From the NCBI GenBank assembly GCA_963706885.1, contig CAVPNX010000004.1, positions 1 to 64,000 of the forward strand: DNA of 64,000 nt, written 5' to 3'. Shown here piece by piece: positions 9,221 through 18,135 of this stretch. The notes below the pieces were generated by a model. That model worked only from the letters and a program-made list of their open reading frames with translations, searched no databases and had not been told where the DNA came from. Positions within the stretch are counted from its first letter, which is position 1. Each line of letters begins with the position of its first letter. This DNA comes from Prado023 sp963706885 (lineage in GTDB: Bacteria; Actinomycetota; Actinomycetes; S36-B12; CAIYMF01). The translations under genes were made by a program, and so were the position numbers.

Positions 9221-9268
9221 TCCGCCACCGCACGTCAGGCTGATCCCCGAGGCTGATCAGGAAGGGCC

Positions 9269-9823
9269 ATGGACACCATCATCATCGTCGCGTCAGAAGA
9301 GCCGAACCCGCTCATCCCGGCGTCGTACGACATCCTGTGGGGCACGATCTGCTTCGTCATCCTGCTGCTGATGTTCTGGAAGTACGCGCTGCCGACCGTC
9401 AACAAGGTCACCGCAGAGCGGGTCGAGAAGATCGAGGGCGGCATCGAGCAGGCCAAGGTCATGCAGGCCGAGGCCGCGCGCAGCCGCGATGCCTACTCCG
9501 AGCAGCTGGAGGCGGCAGCCAAGGAGGCTGCGGCCATCCGGACTGCGGCGCACAGCGATGGCGGCGAGATCATCAACGCCGCCAAGGCTGAGGCCGTTGC
9601 CACTGCGGCCGCGGTCAGCGCACGGGCCGACGCCCAGATCCAGGCCGAGCGCGATGCGGCCGTCGGGTCGCTGCAGCGCGAGGTGGGCGACCTTGCCCTG
9701 CAGCTCGCGAGCAAGATCGTCGGCGAGAGCCTCACCGACGACGAGCGGGCGCGGGCGACCGTCGACCGGTTCATCGCCGAGTTGGAGCAGAGCGCAGCGG
9801 GCACGGGGCCGGGCACCCCATGA
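9269..9823 (+). CDS. atpF: ATP synthase F0 subunit b
   Basis: Peripheral-stalk subunit, 184 aa. One membrane helix at about residues 24-42 (LWGTICFVILLLMFWKYAL) is followed by a long alanine/glutamate-rich helix suited to a parallel coiled coil, and a C-terminal part that should contact subunit delta. AGGAAGG lies 6-7 bases before ATG. The stop overlaps atpH (ATGA). Confidence 0.92.
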   Translation: MDTIIIVASEEPNPLIPASYDILWGTICFVILLLMFWKYALPTVNKVTAERVEKIEGGIEQAKVMQAEAARSRDAYSEQLEAAAKEAAAIRTAAHSDGGEIINAAKAEAVATAAAVSARADAQIQAERDAAVGSLQREVGDLALQLASKIVGESLTDDERARATVDRFIAELEQSAAGTGPGTP

Positions 9824-10629
9824 GCGCATCCGTCCGGGAGAACTCCGCCGGGCTGCGGGCCCGCCTCGACGAGCGTCGGGGCGACCCGCAGCTCGAGGGG
9901 CTGCCCGGTGAGCTCTTCGCGGCGGCGGACCTCATCGGGCGCGACCCCCAACTGCGCACGGCACTGTCCGATGCCGGGCAGCCGTCGGCGTCCCGGGTCG
10001 GCCTGGCGCAGGCCCTGTTCGGTGAGCGACTTTCGCCGGGTGCGGTCGAGGTGCTGGCCGATGTCGCGGCCCAGCGCTGGTCCAGCCCGAACGACCTGGT
10101 CGAGGTGACCGAGCAGCTCGCCGAGCAGGCGGCCTTCATGGTGGCTGAGCGTGACGGGACGCTGGACGCGGTCGAGGACCAGCTGTTCGGCTTCGCGCAG
10201 GCCGTGGCCGGCTCGGCCGACCTCCAGATGGCGCTCACCGACCCGTCGGTGGGTCCGGCGCAGAAGGCCGGCCTGGTCGAGGGCCTGCTGCAGGGCCGCG
10301 CCGCACCGCAGACGAGCCAGGTGCTCAGCTACGCGATGGGCCACCTGCGCGGGCGGCGGGTGGATTCGGTCATGGATGACCTGATCGACCTGGCCGGCGA
10401 GCAGCGCAGCCGCTCGATCGCCGAGGTCCGGGTTGCCCGGCCGATCGACCCGGACCAGGCGCAGCGACTGTCCGCGGCCCTGTCGCGGATCCACGGTCGT
10501 GATGTGCGACTGAACGTGGCGGTCGACCCCGCCGTGATCGGGGGGATCTCGGTGCGCATCGGCACCGAGGTCGTGGATGCCACCGTGGCCACACGTATCG
10601 AGCAGGCCCGCCGGGCCCTGGTCGGCTAG
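9820..10629 (+). CDS. atpH: ATP synthase F1 subunit delta
   Basis: Links the b stalk to the top of the alpha3beta3 head. At 269 aa it is the longer actinobacterial form, with ~90 extra N-terminal residues before the usual six-helix domain. The C-terminal family region ARPIDPDQAQRLSAALSRI and the ending GGISVRIGTEVVDATV are typical. ATGA overlap with atpF. Confidence 0.9.
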   Translation: MSASVRENSAGLRARLDERRGDPQLEGLPGELFAAADLIGRDPQLRTALSDAGQPSASRVGLAQALFGERLSPGAVEVLADVAAQRWSSPNDLVEVTEQLAEQAAFMVAERDGTLDAVEDQLFGFAQAVAGSADLQMALTDPSVGPAQKAGLVEGLLQGRAAPQTSQVLSYAMGHLRGRRVDSVMDDLIDLAGEQRSRSIAEVRVARPIDPDQAQRLSAALSRIHGRDVRLNVAVDPAVIGGISVRIGTEVVDATVATRIEQARRALVG

Positions 10630-10690
10630 AGGACCAACGAACAACAACGACGTGCCCCGTCAACCGGTGGGGATGGAACGAGGAGAGACG

Positions 10691-12325
10691 ATGACGGAGC
10701 TGGCGATCAGTCCCGACGAGATCCGCGCAGCGATCGAGCGCAACGTCGCGGCATTCGCGCCGGAGACCGCACGCGAAGAGGTCGGCCGTGTGATCGAGAC
10801 CGGCGACGGGATCGCGCGCGTCGAGGGACTGCACTCGGCGATGACCAACGAGCTGCTCGAGTTCGACGGCGGCCTGCTCGGCCTGGCCCTCAACCTCGAC
10901 GTGCGCGAGATCGGCGTCGTGCTCCTCGGTGACGGATCCAAGATCGAGGAGGGCCAGTCGGTCAAGCGCACCGGCGAGGTCCTGTCGGTCCCCGTCGGCG
11001 ACGGCTACCTGGGCCGCGTGGTGGATCCGCTGGGCACCCCGATCGACGGTCGTGGCCCGATCGAGACCTCGGCCCGGCGCGCCCTGGAGCTGCAGGCACC
11101 CACGGTCGTCCAGCGCCAGCCGGTGAAGGAGTCCATGGCCACCGGCATCAAGGCCATCGACGCCATGACCGCGATCGGTCGTGGCCAGCGCCAGCTGATC
11201 ATCGGCGACCGGCAGACCGGCAAGACCGCGGTGTGCCTGGACACGATCATCAACCAGAAGGCCAACTGGGAGTCCGGTGACCCCAACAAGCAGGTCCGCT
11301 GCATCTACGTCGCGATCGGCCAGAAGGGCACCACCATCGCCGGCGTGCGCGGTGCGCTGGAGGAGTACGGCGCGATGGAGTACACCACCATCATCGCCGC
11401 CCCCGCCTCGGACTCCGCGGGCTTCAAGTACCTGGCGCCCTACACCGGCTCGGCCATCGGCCAGCACTGGATGTACGAGGGCAAGCACGTCCTGATCATC
11501 TTCGACGACCTGTCCAAGCAGGCCGAGGCCTACCGCGCCGTCTCGCTGCTCCTGCGCCGCCCGCCGGGTCGTGAGGCCTACCCCGGTGACGTGTTCTACC
11601 TGCACTCGCGCCTGCTGGAGCGCTGCGCGAAGCTCTCCGACGACCTCGGCGGCGGATCGATGACCGGCCTGCCGATCATCGAGACCAAGGCCAACGACGT
11701 CTCGGCCTACATCCCGACCAACGTGATCTCGATCACCGACGGCCAGTGCTTCCTGGAGTCCGACCTGTTCAACTCCGGCGTGCGCCCGGCCATCAACGTC
11801 GGCATCTCGGTCTCCCGCGTCGGCGGCTCGGCGCAGGCCAAGGCCATGAAGAAGGTGGCCGGCCGCCTGCGCCTGGACCTGGCCCAGTTCCGTGAGCTCG
11901 AGGCGTTCGCCGCGTTCGGCTCCGACCTGGACTCGGCCTCGAAGGCCCAGCTCGCCCGTGGTACCCGGCTGGTCGAGATCCTCAAGCAGCCGCAGTACCA
12001 GCCGCAGTCCCTCGAGGTCGAGGTCATCTCCGTGTGGGCGGGCACGACCGGCCAGCTCGACGAGGTGCCGGTCGAGGACGTCCGCCGCTTCGACTCCGAG
12101 TTCATGGAGTACGTGAACCGCGAGCACACCGCGATCCCGGACGCGATCCGGACCACCGGTGACCTCTCCGATGACACGGTGTCGGGCCTGGAGACCGCGA
12201 TGGCGGCCTTCAAGCGCACGTTCACCACCAGCGAGGGCCACGTCCTGGTCAAGGACGTCCCGGTCGCGCCGGTGGAGGAGGCCGACGTGATGCACACCCA
12301 GATCACCAAGGTCGTGCGGAAGTAG
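10691..12325 (+). CDS. atpA: ATP synthase F1 subunit alpha
   Basis: Non-catalytic nucleotide-binding subunit, 544 aa. The P-loop GDRQTGKT is at residues 172-179; the alpha signature PAINVGISVSRVGGSAQ is present. The ATG at 10691 is preferred over an in-frame ATG 18 bases upstream because GAGGAGA lies just before it and the protein then begins as usual for the family (MTELAISPDEI). Confidence 0.95.
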   Translation: MTELAISPDEIRAAIERNVAAFAPETAREEVGRVIETGDGIARVEGLHSAMTNELLEFDGGLLGLALNLDVREIGVVLLGDGSKIEEGQSVKRTGEVLSVPVGDGYLGRVVDPLGTPIDGRGPIETSARRALELQAPTVVQRQPVKESMATGIKAIDAMTAIGRGQRQLIIGDRQTGKTAVCLDTIINQKANWESGDPNKQVRCIYVAIGQKGTTIAGVRGALEEYGAMEYTTIIAAPASDSAGFKYLAPYTGSAIGQHWMYEGKHVLIIFDDLSKQAEAYRAVSLLLRRPPGREAYPGDVFYLHSRLLERCAKLSDDLGGGSMTGLPIIETKANDVSAYIPTNVISITDGQCFLESDLFNSGVRPAINVGISVSRVGGSAQAKAMKKVAGRLRLDLAQFRELEAFAAFGSDLDSASKAQLARGTRLVEILKQPQYQPQSLEVEVISVWAGTTGQLDEVPVEDVRRFDSEFMEYVNREHTAIPDAIRTTGDLSDDTVSGLETAMAAFKRTFTTSEGHVLVKDVPVAPVEEADVMHTQITKVVRK

Positions 12326-12328
12326 CTC

Positions 12329-13300
12329 ATGGGCGCCCAAATGCGGGTCTTCCGACGCCGGATCAAGAGCGTCCAGCAGACCAAGAAGATCACCAAGGCG
12401 ATGGAGCTCATCGCCTCGTCGCGGATCGTCAAGGCCCAGCGGCAGCTCGAGGCTGCGCTGCCCTACACCCGTGAGCTCGTCCTGGCCATCTCGGCGGCGG
12501 TGTCGCTGTCCGCTCAGGACGACCACCCGCTGATCTCCCAGGAGGACAACCGCAAGCGTGCGGCGGTGCTGCTGATCGGCTCGGACCGCGGGCTGGCCGG
12601 CGCCTACTCCTCGAACATCATCCGGGAGGGGGAGGGCCTCAACGCGTTCCTGCGCGAGCAGGGGGTCGAGCCGGTGCACTTCCTCGTGGGGCGCAAGGTC
12701 GTGAACTTCTACAAGTTCCGTGAGCGCTACATCGAGGGCGAGTACGTCGGCTTCACCGACCAGCCGACCGTCGAGGACGCCAAGGAGGTCGCCCTCGGCC
12801 TGCTGGCCTCGTTCCTGTCGGACAGCGTGACCGAGGGCGGCACCGACGAGATCCACATCGTCTACACGCACTTCGTCAACATGGGTCGCCAGGAGGTCCG
12901 GATCCGTCGGATCCTGCCGATCGAGGTGGTGGAGGAAGTTGTCACCGCCGGCGGACAGTCCGAGCTGCACCCGCGGGACTCCGAGGGCAGCCAAGCTGCC
13001 GCGGCGGCGGCCGCCTCGCCGATGCCGCTCTACGAGTTCGAGCCCGATGCCGACACCGTGCTCGACGAGCTGCTCCCGCGCTATGTCGAGAACCTCGTCT
13101 ACACCGCACTGCTGGAGGCGGCAGCCTCCGAGCACGCCGCCCGCCGGCGGGCCATGAAGTCCGCCACGGACAACGCTGAGGAGCTCATCAAGAGCCTCAC
13201 GCAGCAGGCCAACCAGGCTCGCCAGACCGAGATCACCCAGGAGATTTCCGAGATCGTCGGTGGCGCCGACGCTCTCGCCTCCGCCACAGCAGGAAGTTGA
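12329..13300 (+). CDS. atpG: ATP synthase F1 subunit gamma
   Basis: Central rotor shaft, 323 aa. The N-terminal helix (RIKSVQQTKKITKAMELIA) and C-terminal helix (AARRRAMKSATDNAEELI) that form the coiled coil are both present. An alanine-rich insertion near residues 215-230 makes it slightly longer than the E. coli protein, as in other actinobacteria. Three bases separate it from atpA. Confidence 0.94.
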   Translation: MGAQMRVFRRRIKSVQQTKKITKAMELIASSRIVKAQRQLEAALPYTRELVLAISAAVSLSAQDDHPLISQEDNRKRAAVLLIGSDRGLAGAYSSNIIREGEGLNAFLREQGVEPVHFLVGRKVVNFYKFRERYIEGEYVGFTDQPTVEDAKEVALGLLASFLSDSVTEGGTDEIHIVYTHFVNMGRQEVRIRRILPIEVVEEVVTAGGQSELHPRDSEGSQAAAAAAASPMPLYEFEPDADTVLDELLPRYVENLVYTALLEAAASEHAARRRAMKSATDNAEELIKSLTQQANQARQTEITQEISEIVGGADALASATAGS

Positions 13301-13308
13301 GGATCCCC

Positions 13309-14754
13309 ATGACCGCCTCGGTTGAGACCGCACAGGGTGTGGGCCGCGTGGCCCGCGTCACCGGCCCTGTCGTCGACGTGGAGTTCCCCGTCGAGGCCAT
13401 GCCCGCGCTCATGAACGCGCTGCACGTCGACGTGTCGTTCGGCGAGGGGGAGGAGGGTGGGGGGACCCGCACGCTGACCCTCGAGGTCGCCCAGCACCTC
13501 GGCGACAACCTCGTGCGTGCCATCTCCATGCAGCCCACCGACGGCCTGGTCCGTGGGGCGGACGTGCGGGACACGGGCGATGCGATCACCGTGCCCGTGG
13601 GCGACGTCACCAAGGGCCACGTGTGGAACACCCTGGGCAAGCCCCTGGACGTGCCGGAGTCCTCGCTGGAGATCACCGAGCGCTGGGGCATCCATCGCCA
13701 GCCCCCGGCGTTCGACCAGCTCGAGAGCAAGACCGAGGTCTTCTGGACCGGCATCAAGGTCATCGACCTGCTCACCCCGTACGTCAAGGGTGGCAAGATC
13801 GGACTGTTCGGCGGCGCCGGGGTGGGCAAGACGGTGCTGATCCAGGAGATGATCACCCGCGTCGCGAAGAACTTCGGCGGCGTATCGGTGTTCGCCGGCG
13901 TGGGGGAGCGCACCCGCGAGGGCAACGACCTCTTCCTGGAGATGACCGAGTCCGGTGTCATCAACGACACGGCCCTGGTGTTCGGCCAGATGGACGAGCC
14001 GCCGGGCACCCGCCTGCGCGTGGCGCTTTCGGCGCTGACCATGGCCGAGTACTTCCGCGACGTGCAGAAGCAGGACGTGCTGCTGTTCATCGACAACATC
14101 TTCCGGTTCACCCAGGCCGGGTCCGAGGTCTCCACGCTGCTGGGCCGCATGCCCTCGGCCGTGGGCTACCAGCCGACCCTGGCCGACGAGATGGGCATGC
14201 TCCAGGAGCGGATCACCTCGACCCGGGGCCACTCGATCACCTCCCTGCAGGCGATCTACGTGCCCGCCGACGACCTCACCGACCCGGCCCCGGCCACGAC
14301 GTTCGCCCACCTCGACGCCACCACGGTGCTCTCGCGGCCCATCTCCGAGCTGGGCATCTACCCGGCCGTGGACCCGCTGGACTCCACGTCGCGGATCCTC
14401 GACCCGCGGATCGTCGGCGACGAGCACTACGCGGTCGCCGCGCGGACCAAGGAGATCCTGCAGCGCTACAAGGACCTCCAGGACATCATCGCCATCCTGG
14501 GCATCGACGAGCTCTCCGAGGAGGACCGGGTGCTGGTCAACCGGGCCCGGCGGATCCAGCGGTTCCTCAGCCAGAACATGTTCGTCGCCGAGCAGTTCAC
14601 CGGCATGCCGGGATCGTTCGTCCCCGTCGAGGAGACGATCGCCTCGTTCAAGGCGCTGGCCGACGGCGAGTACGACCACATCCCCGAGCAGGCGTTCTTC
14701 ATGTCCGGCAACATCGAGGACGTCGAGCGCAACGCCGCCAAGCTGAAGGGCTGA
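13309..14754 (+). CDS. atpD: ATP synthase F1 subunit beta
   Basis: Catalytic subunit, 481 aa. The P-loop GGAGVGKT is at residues 168-175, the catalytic glutamate region GVGERTREGND follows, and the DELSEED lever loop is intact near residue 400. ATG 13309 is chosen over an in-frame TTG at 13297 that overlaps atpG, because the family N-terminus (MTASVET...) begins here. Confidence 0.96.
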   Translation: MTASVETAQGVGRVARVTGPVVDVEFPVEAMPALMNALHVDVSFGEGEEGGGTRTLTLEVAQHLGDNLVRAISMQPTDGLVRGADVRDTGDAITVPVGDVTKGHVWNTLGKPLDVPESSLEITERWGIHRQPPAFDQLESKTEVFWTGIKVIDLLTPYVKGGKIGLFGGAGVGKTVLIQEMITRVAKNFGGVSVFAGVGERTREGNDLFLEMTESGVINDTALVFGQMDEPPGTRLRVALSALTMAEYFRDVQKQDVLLFIDNIFRFTQAGSEVSTLLGRMPSAVGYQPTLADEMGMLQERITSTRGHSITSLQAIYVPADDLTDPAPATTFAHLDATTVLSRPISELGIYPAVDPLDSTSRILDPRIVGDEHYAVAARTKEILQRYKDLQDIIAILGIDELSEEDRVLVNRARRIQRFLSQNMFVAEQFTGMPGSFVPVEETIASFKALADGEYDHIPEQAFFMSGNIEDVERNAAKLKG

Positions 14755-14764
14755 GGAGGCCGTC

Positions 14765-15178
14765 GTGGCTGAGCTCAAGGTGTCCCTGGTGGCGATGGAT
14801 CGCCAGATCTGGGTCGGGGAGGCGCGCATGGTCGTGGCCACCACCCCGGAGGGGGAGATCGGGATCCTGCCCGGCCACGAGCCGGTGCTGGCGCTGCTCA
14901 TCGACGGTCCCGTGCGGATCGAGACGACCGGGGGCGAGAAGATCGGCGCGGCGGTGCACGGCGGCTTCTTCTCCGTGGCCAACAACGAGGTCGCGATCCT
15001 GGCTGAGACGGCGGAGCTGGACAGCGAGATCGACGTCGCGCGCGCTCAGGCGGCCCTCGACCGGATCATGGCCGACGGGACCGTGACCAAGGCCGAGAAG
15101 GCCGCGGAGCTGCGGGCGCGCACGCGCCTCAAGGCCGCGATCGGCGTGGAGCACCAGACGATGCACCTGGGCGGCTGA
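14765..15178 (+). CDS. atpC: ATP synthase F1 subunit epsilon
   Basis: 137-aa subunit that closes the operon and couples rotor to c-ring. The N-terminal beta-sandwich (EGEIGILPGHEPVLALL) and the C-terminal helical hairpin (~90-125) are visible. GTG start with GAGGAGG just upstream. No strong terminator is seen in the 60 bases before the convergent adenosyltransferase gene. Confidence 0.92.
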   Translation: MAELKVSLVAMDRQIWVGEARMVVATTPEGEIGILPGHEPVLALLIDGPVRIETTGGEKIGAAVHGGFFSVANNEVAILAETAELDSEIDVARAQAALDRIMADGTVTKAEKAAELRARTRLKAAIGVEHQTMHLGG

Positions 15179-15238
15179 CGGGCGGTCGACCGGCCCCCCA
15201 CGCTCCCGGGTGTGTCCGCGGGGCTGCCGTGCCCTGCG

Positions 15239-15814
15239 TCAGCCGCGGTCGCCGCCTGGCTGCCACAGGATGTCGCCGTCCGCGAGGTTCGCGTGGCGGG
15301 CCAGGACGAACAGCAGGTCCGAGAGCCGGTTGAGGTAGGTGGCCGGCAGGGCGCTCATCTCGTCGCCGTGCTCGGCCATGGCTGCCCAGGTGGCCCGCTC
15401 GGCGCGACGCACCACCGTGCGCGCCACGTGCAGGTGCGCGGAGGCGGCGGTGCCGCCTGGGAGCACGAACGAGCGCAGGTTGGGCAGGTCGGCGTTGAAG
15501 CGATCGATCTCGGACTCGAGGCGCTCGATGTAGTCGGTCTCCACCCGCAGCGGCGGGTACTCCGGATCAGCGACCACCGGTGTGCACAGGTCCGCGCCGA
15601 CGTCGAAGAGCTCGTTCTGGATCCGCAGGAGGACGGCCCGCACCTCGGGGGTCGGCTCGCTCGCGGCGAGCACGACGCCGATCACGCAGTTGGCCTCGTC
15701 CACATCGGCGTAGGCGACCAGGCGCGGGTCGTTCTTGGACGTCCGGCTCATGTCGCCCAGGGAGGTGGTCCCGTCGTCGCCGGTGCGGGTGTAGATGCGG
15801 GTGAGATTGACCAT
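15239..15814 (-). CDS. Cob(I)alamin adenosyltransferase, PduO type
   Basis: Transfers the adenosyl group from ATP to cob(I)alamin to make coenzyme B12, the cofactor needed by the mutases at 18.1 and 31.7 kb. The 191-aa protein carries the N-terminal ATP-binding motif TRTGDDGTTSLGDMSRTSK (~8-26), the DEANCVIG helix, and the C-terminal VARTVVRRAERA motif of the PduO trimer family. Upstream of the ATG, TAGGGT is followed by six bases and no Shine-Dalgarno sequence, so the mRNA is probably leaderless. Confidence 0.9.
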   Translation of the reverse strand: MVNLTRIYTRTGDDGTTSLGDMSRTSKNDPRLVAYADVDEANCVIGVVLAASEPTPEVRAVLLRIQNELFDVGADLCTPVVADPEYPPLRVETDYIERLESEIDRFNADLPNLRSFVLPGGTAASAHLHVARTVVRRAERATWAAMAEHGDEMSALPATYLNRLSDLLFVLARHANLADGDILWQPGGDRG

Positions 15815-15820
15815 ACGGCC

Positions 15821-15826
15821 ACCCTA
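15821..15826 (-). promoter_or_regulatory. -10 box of leaderless adenosyltransferase promoter
   Basis: TAGGGT on the minus strand, six bases (GGCCGT), then ATG at 15814. It is back-to-back with the murA promoter, 30 bases away. Confidence 0.5.
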
Positions 15827-15856
15827 TGCCCCCGTCCTCAACCCCGCAGTCGGCCC

Positions 15857-15862
15857 TACGAT
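15857..15862 (+). promoter_or_regulatory. -10 box of leaderless murA promoter
   Basis: TACGAT, seven bases, then ATG 15870. It overlaps an earlier in-frame ATG (15861), which argues for the second ATG as the real start. Confidence 0.45.
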
Positions 15863-15869
15863 GGCCACC

Positions 15870-17162
15870 ATGCAGCAGGTGTTCCGGGTCACGGGCGGTC
15901 AGCGCCTCGAGGGCGAGATCCCCGTCGTGGGCGCCAAGAACAGCGTCCTGAAGCTGATGGCCGCTGCTCTGCTCGCCCGTGGTCGCACCACGATCACCAA
16001 CGTGCCCGACATCCTCGACGTCGCCATCATGGCCGAGCTGCTGCGCCGCCTGGGGTGTGACGTCACCCACGACCGTCCGGGGCCGGCGCTGGGGGGCACC
16101 GTGACCATCGACGTCCCCGACGTGCCCCATCACCAGGCCGACTACGACCTCGTCCGCCGGATGCGCGCCTCGATCTGCGTGCTCGGCCCCCTCATCGCGC
16201 GCTGCGGGGCCGCGGACGTGGCGCTGCCCGGTGGCGACGCGATCGGCTCACGCGGGCTGGACATGCACATCGCCGGGCTGCAGAAGCTCGGGGCGACGTT
16301 CGAGAACGAGCACGGCTTCCTCGTGGCCAAGGCCAGCGGGCTGCACGGGGGCCAGATCTGGCTGGACTTCCCCAGTGTGGGCGCCACGGAGAACATCCTG
16401 ATGGCTGCCGTCCTGGCCGACGGGGTCACGGTGATCGACAACGCCGCGCGGGAGCCGGAGATCATCGACATCTGCCAGATGCTGATCGAGATGGGTGCCC
16501 GGATCGAGGGTGTGGGGTCCTCCACCCTGACGATCGAGGGCGTCGCCGACCTCCACCCGGTGGAGCACGCCACCGTCCCGGACCGCATCGTGGCCGGGAC
16601 CTGGGCGGTTGCAGCAGCCATCACCCAGGGTGATGTCTTCGTGCGCGGGGCGATCGGCAAGCACCTGGAGATGGCCCTGGACAAGCTCGCCTCGGCGGGC
16701 GCCGTCGTCAACATCGAGGCCGATGGCTTCCGGGTCCGGATGGACGATCGGCCGCGCGCCGTCGACATCATCACGCTGCCGTACCCGGGCTTCCCGACCG
16801 ACCTGCAACCGCAGTTCATCGCGTTGAACGCCGTCGCCGACGGCACCGCGATGATCACTGAGAACCTCTTCGAGGCGCGGTTCCGGTTCGTCAACGAGAT
16901 CGTCCGGCTCGGCGCGGACGTGCGCACCGATGGCCATCACGCGCTGGTCCGTGGCCGACCCGGGCTGTCCGGGGCACCGGTCGAGGCTGCCGACATCCGG
17001 GCGGGGGCCGGGCTCGTCCTTGCCGGCCTGGCGGCGCAGGGCTACACCACGGTCTACGAGATCCACCACGTGGAGCGCGGGTACGCCGGGTTCGTCCCCA
17101 ACCTCGTCGGGATCGGGGCCCGGATCGAGCGCGTGGACCTGCCCAGCCCGTTCGACGACTGA
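15870..17162 (+). CDS. murA: UDP-N-acetylglucosamine 1-carboxyvinyltransferase with Asp in the catalytic loop
   Basis: First committed step of peptidoglycan synthesis: transfers enolpyruvate from PEP to UDP-GlcNAc. 430 aa from ATG 15870 (433 from 15861). The N-terminal VVGAKNSVLKLMAAALLA motif and both halves of the inverse alpha/beta barrel are present. In the active-site loop LPGGDAIGSR the usual cysteine, which fosfomycin alkylates, is replaced by Asp (residue 123). The same change in mycobacterial MurA gives intrinsic fosfomycin resistance, so resistance is expected here. Confidence 0.93.
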   Translation: MQQVFRVTGGQRLEGEIPVVGAKNSVLKLMAAALLARGRTTITNVPDILDVAIMAELLRRLGCDVTHDRPGPALGGTVTIDVPDVPHHQADYDLVRRMRASICVLGPLIARCGAADVALPGGDAIGSRGLDMHIAGLQKLGATFENEHGFLVAKASGLHGGQIWLDFPSVGATENILMAAVLADGVTVIDNAAREPEIIDICQMLIEMGARIEGVGSSTLTIEGVADLHPVEHATVPDRIVAGTWAVAAAITQGDVFVRGAIGKHLEMALDKLASAGAVVNIEADGFRVRMDDRPRAVDIITLPYPGFPTDLQPQFIALNAVADGTAMITENLFEARFRFVNEIVRLGADVRTDGHHALVRGRPGLSGAPVEAADIRAGAGLVLAGLAAQGYTTVYEIHHVERGYAGFVPNLVGIGARIERVDLPSPFDD

Positions 17163-17217
17163 TCCTTCGTGCCCCCTTGGATCGGCGGCTGCGTGGGCGA
17201 TCCACGGCTGACCCCCT

Positions 17218-17239
17218 GAGGTTACCGGGCAGTAACCTC
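17218..17239 (+). promoter_or_regulatory. Palindromic operator upstream of the 3-hydroxyacyl-CoA dehydrogenase gene
   Basis: Perfect 8-bp arms GAGGTTAC and GTAACCTC around a 6-base spacer CGGGCA. It covers the expected -35 region of a promoter whose -10 is TAGGAT at 17246-17251. The core GGTTACCGGGCAGTAACC is matched at 16 of 18 bases by a site in the ccr promoter. A dimeric repressor of TetR type is the simplest reading; the regulator is not in this window. Confidence 0.6.
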
Positions 17240-17282
17240 GGGCGCTAGGATCGAGGGAATCGCCGGTCCTGGAGGAGGTCGA

Positions 17283-18134
17283 ATGTCCACTGTCATGGTC
17301 GTCGGAGCGGGGCTCATGGGCTCGGGGATCGCGCAGGTCAGCGCCGTCGCCGGCCATGACGTGATCCTTCGGGACATCTCGCTGGAGGCTGTTGCCAAGG
17401 GTCGTTCCGCGATCGAGGCGTCGTTGGCGAAGTTCGCAGAGAAGGGCGCGATCGACGCCGGGGACGCCGAGGCCGCGCTGGCCCGCATCACCGGCACGAC
17501 GGACCTCGACGGCGCAGCGTCGGCGGACGTCATCGTCGAGGCGATCATCGAGGAGGTGGACCTCAAGGCCGAGCTGTTCGCCGACCTGGACCGGCGCGCC
17601 CCCGAGGGCGCGATCCTGGCCACCAACACCTCGGCCATCCCGATCACCCGGATCGCTGCCGCCACGCAGCGCCCGGAGGCCGTCGTCGGCACGCACTTCT
17701 TCTCGCCGGTGCCGATGATGAAGCTCTGCGAGCTGGTCCGGGGCCTGAAGACCTCCGACGAGACCTTGGCGGCCGCCCGCACGTGGGCCGAGGGGATCGG
17801 CAAGACCTGCATCGTGGTCAACCGCGATGTGGCCGGCTTCGTGACCACCCGCATCATCACGGCCCTGGTCAACGAGGCGATCCGCCTGGTCGAGACCGGC
17901 GTGGCCACCCCGGAGGACGTGGACATCGCCTGCAAGCTCGGCTTCGGTCACGCCATGGGCCCGCTGGCCACCGCGGACCTCACCGGGATCGACGTCATGC
18001 GCCGCGCCTCGATGTCGATCTACAACGAGACCGCCCAGGCGGCGTTCTACCCGCCGGAGCTGATCACCAGGATGGCGATCGCCGGCGACCTCGGCCGCAA
18101 GTCCGGTCGCGGCTTCTACACCTACGGAGGCTGA
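17283..18134 (+). CDS. 3-Hydroxyacyl-CoA (3-hydroxybutyryl-CoA) dehydrogenase
   Basis: NAD(P)-dependent enzyme interconverting acetoacetyl-CoA and 3-hydroxybutyryl-CoA, or longer homologues. At 283 aa it is the single-module type (FadB2/Hbd/PaaH). The Rossmann motif VVGAGLMGSGIAQ is at residues 6-18; ATNTSAIPITRIA and GTHFFSPVPMMKL hold the catalytic histidine; the C-terminal helical domain includes GFGHAMGPLATADLTGID. GGAGGAGG precedes ATG. It is one base from meaA and presumably co-transcribed with it under the 17218-17239 operator. Confidence 0.9.
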   Translation: MSTVMVVGAGLMGSGIAQVSAVAGHDVILRDISLEAVAKGRSAIEASLAKFAEKGAIDAGDAEAALARITGTTDLDGAASADVIVEAIIEEVDLKAELFADLDRRAPEGAILATNTSAIPITRIAAATQRPEAVVGTHFFSPVPMMKLCELVRGLKTSDETLAAARTWAEGIGKTCIVVNRDVAGFVTTRIITALVNEAIRLVETGVATPEDVDIACKLGFGHAMGPLATADLTGIDVMRRASMSIYNETAQAAFYPPELITRMAIAGDLGRKSGRGFYTYGG

Positions 18135-18135
18135 C

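Noticed and set aside
10370..13333. 987-codon open frame on the minus strand opposite atpA/atpG
   Set aside because: It lies exactly antisense to strongly conserved ATP synthase genes; long antisense frames are expected in high-GC DNA, and the translation has no family features.
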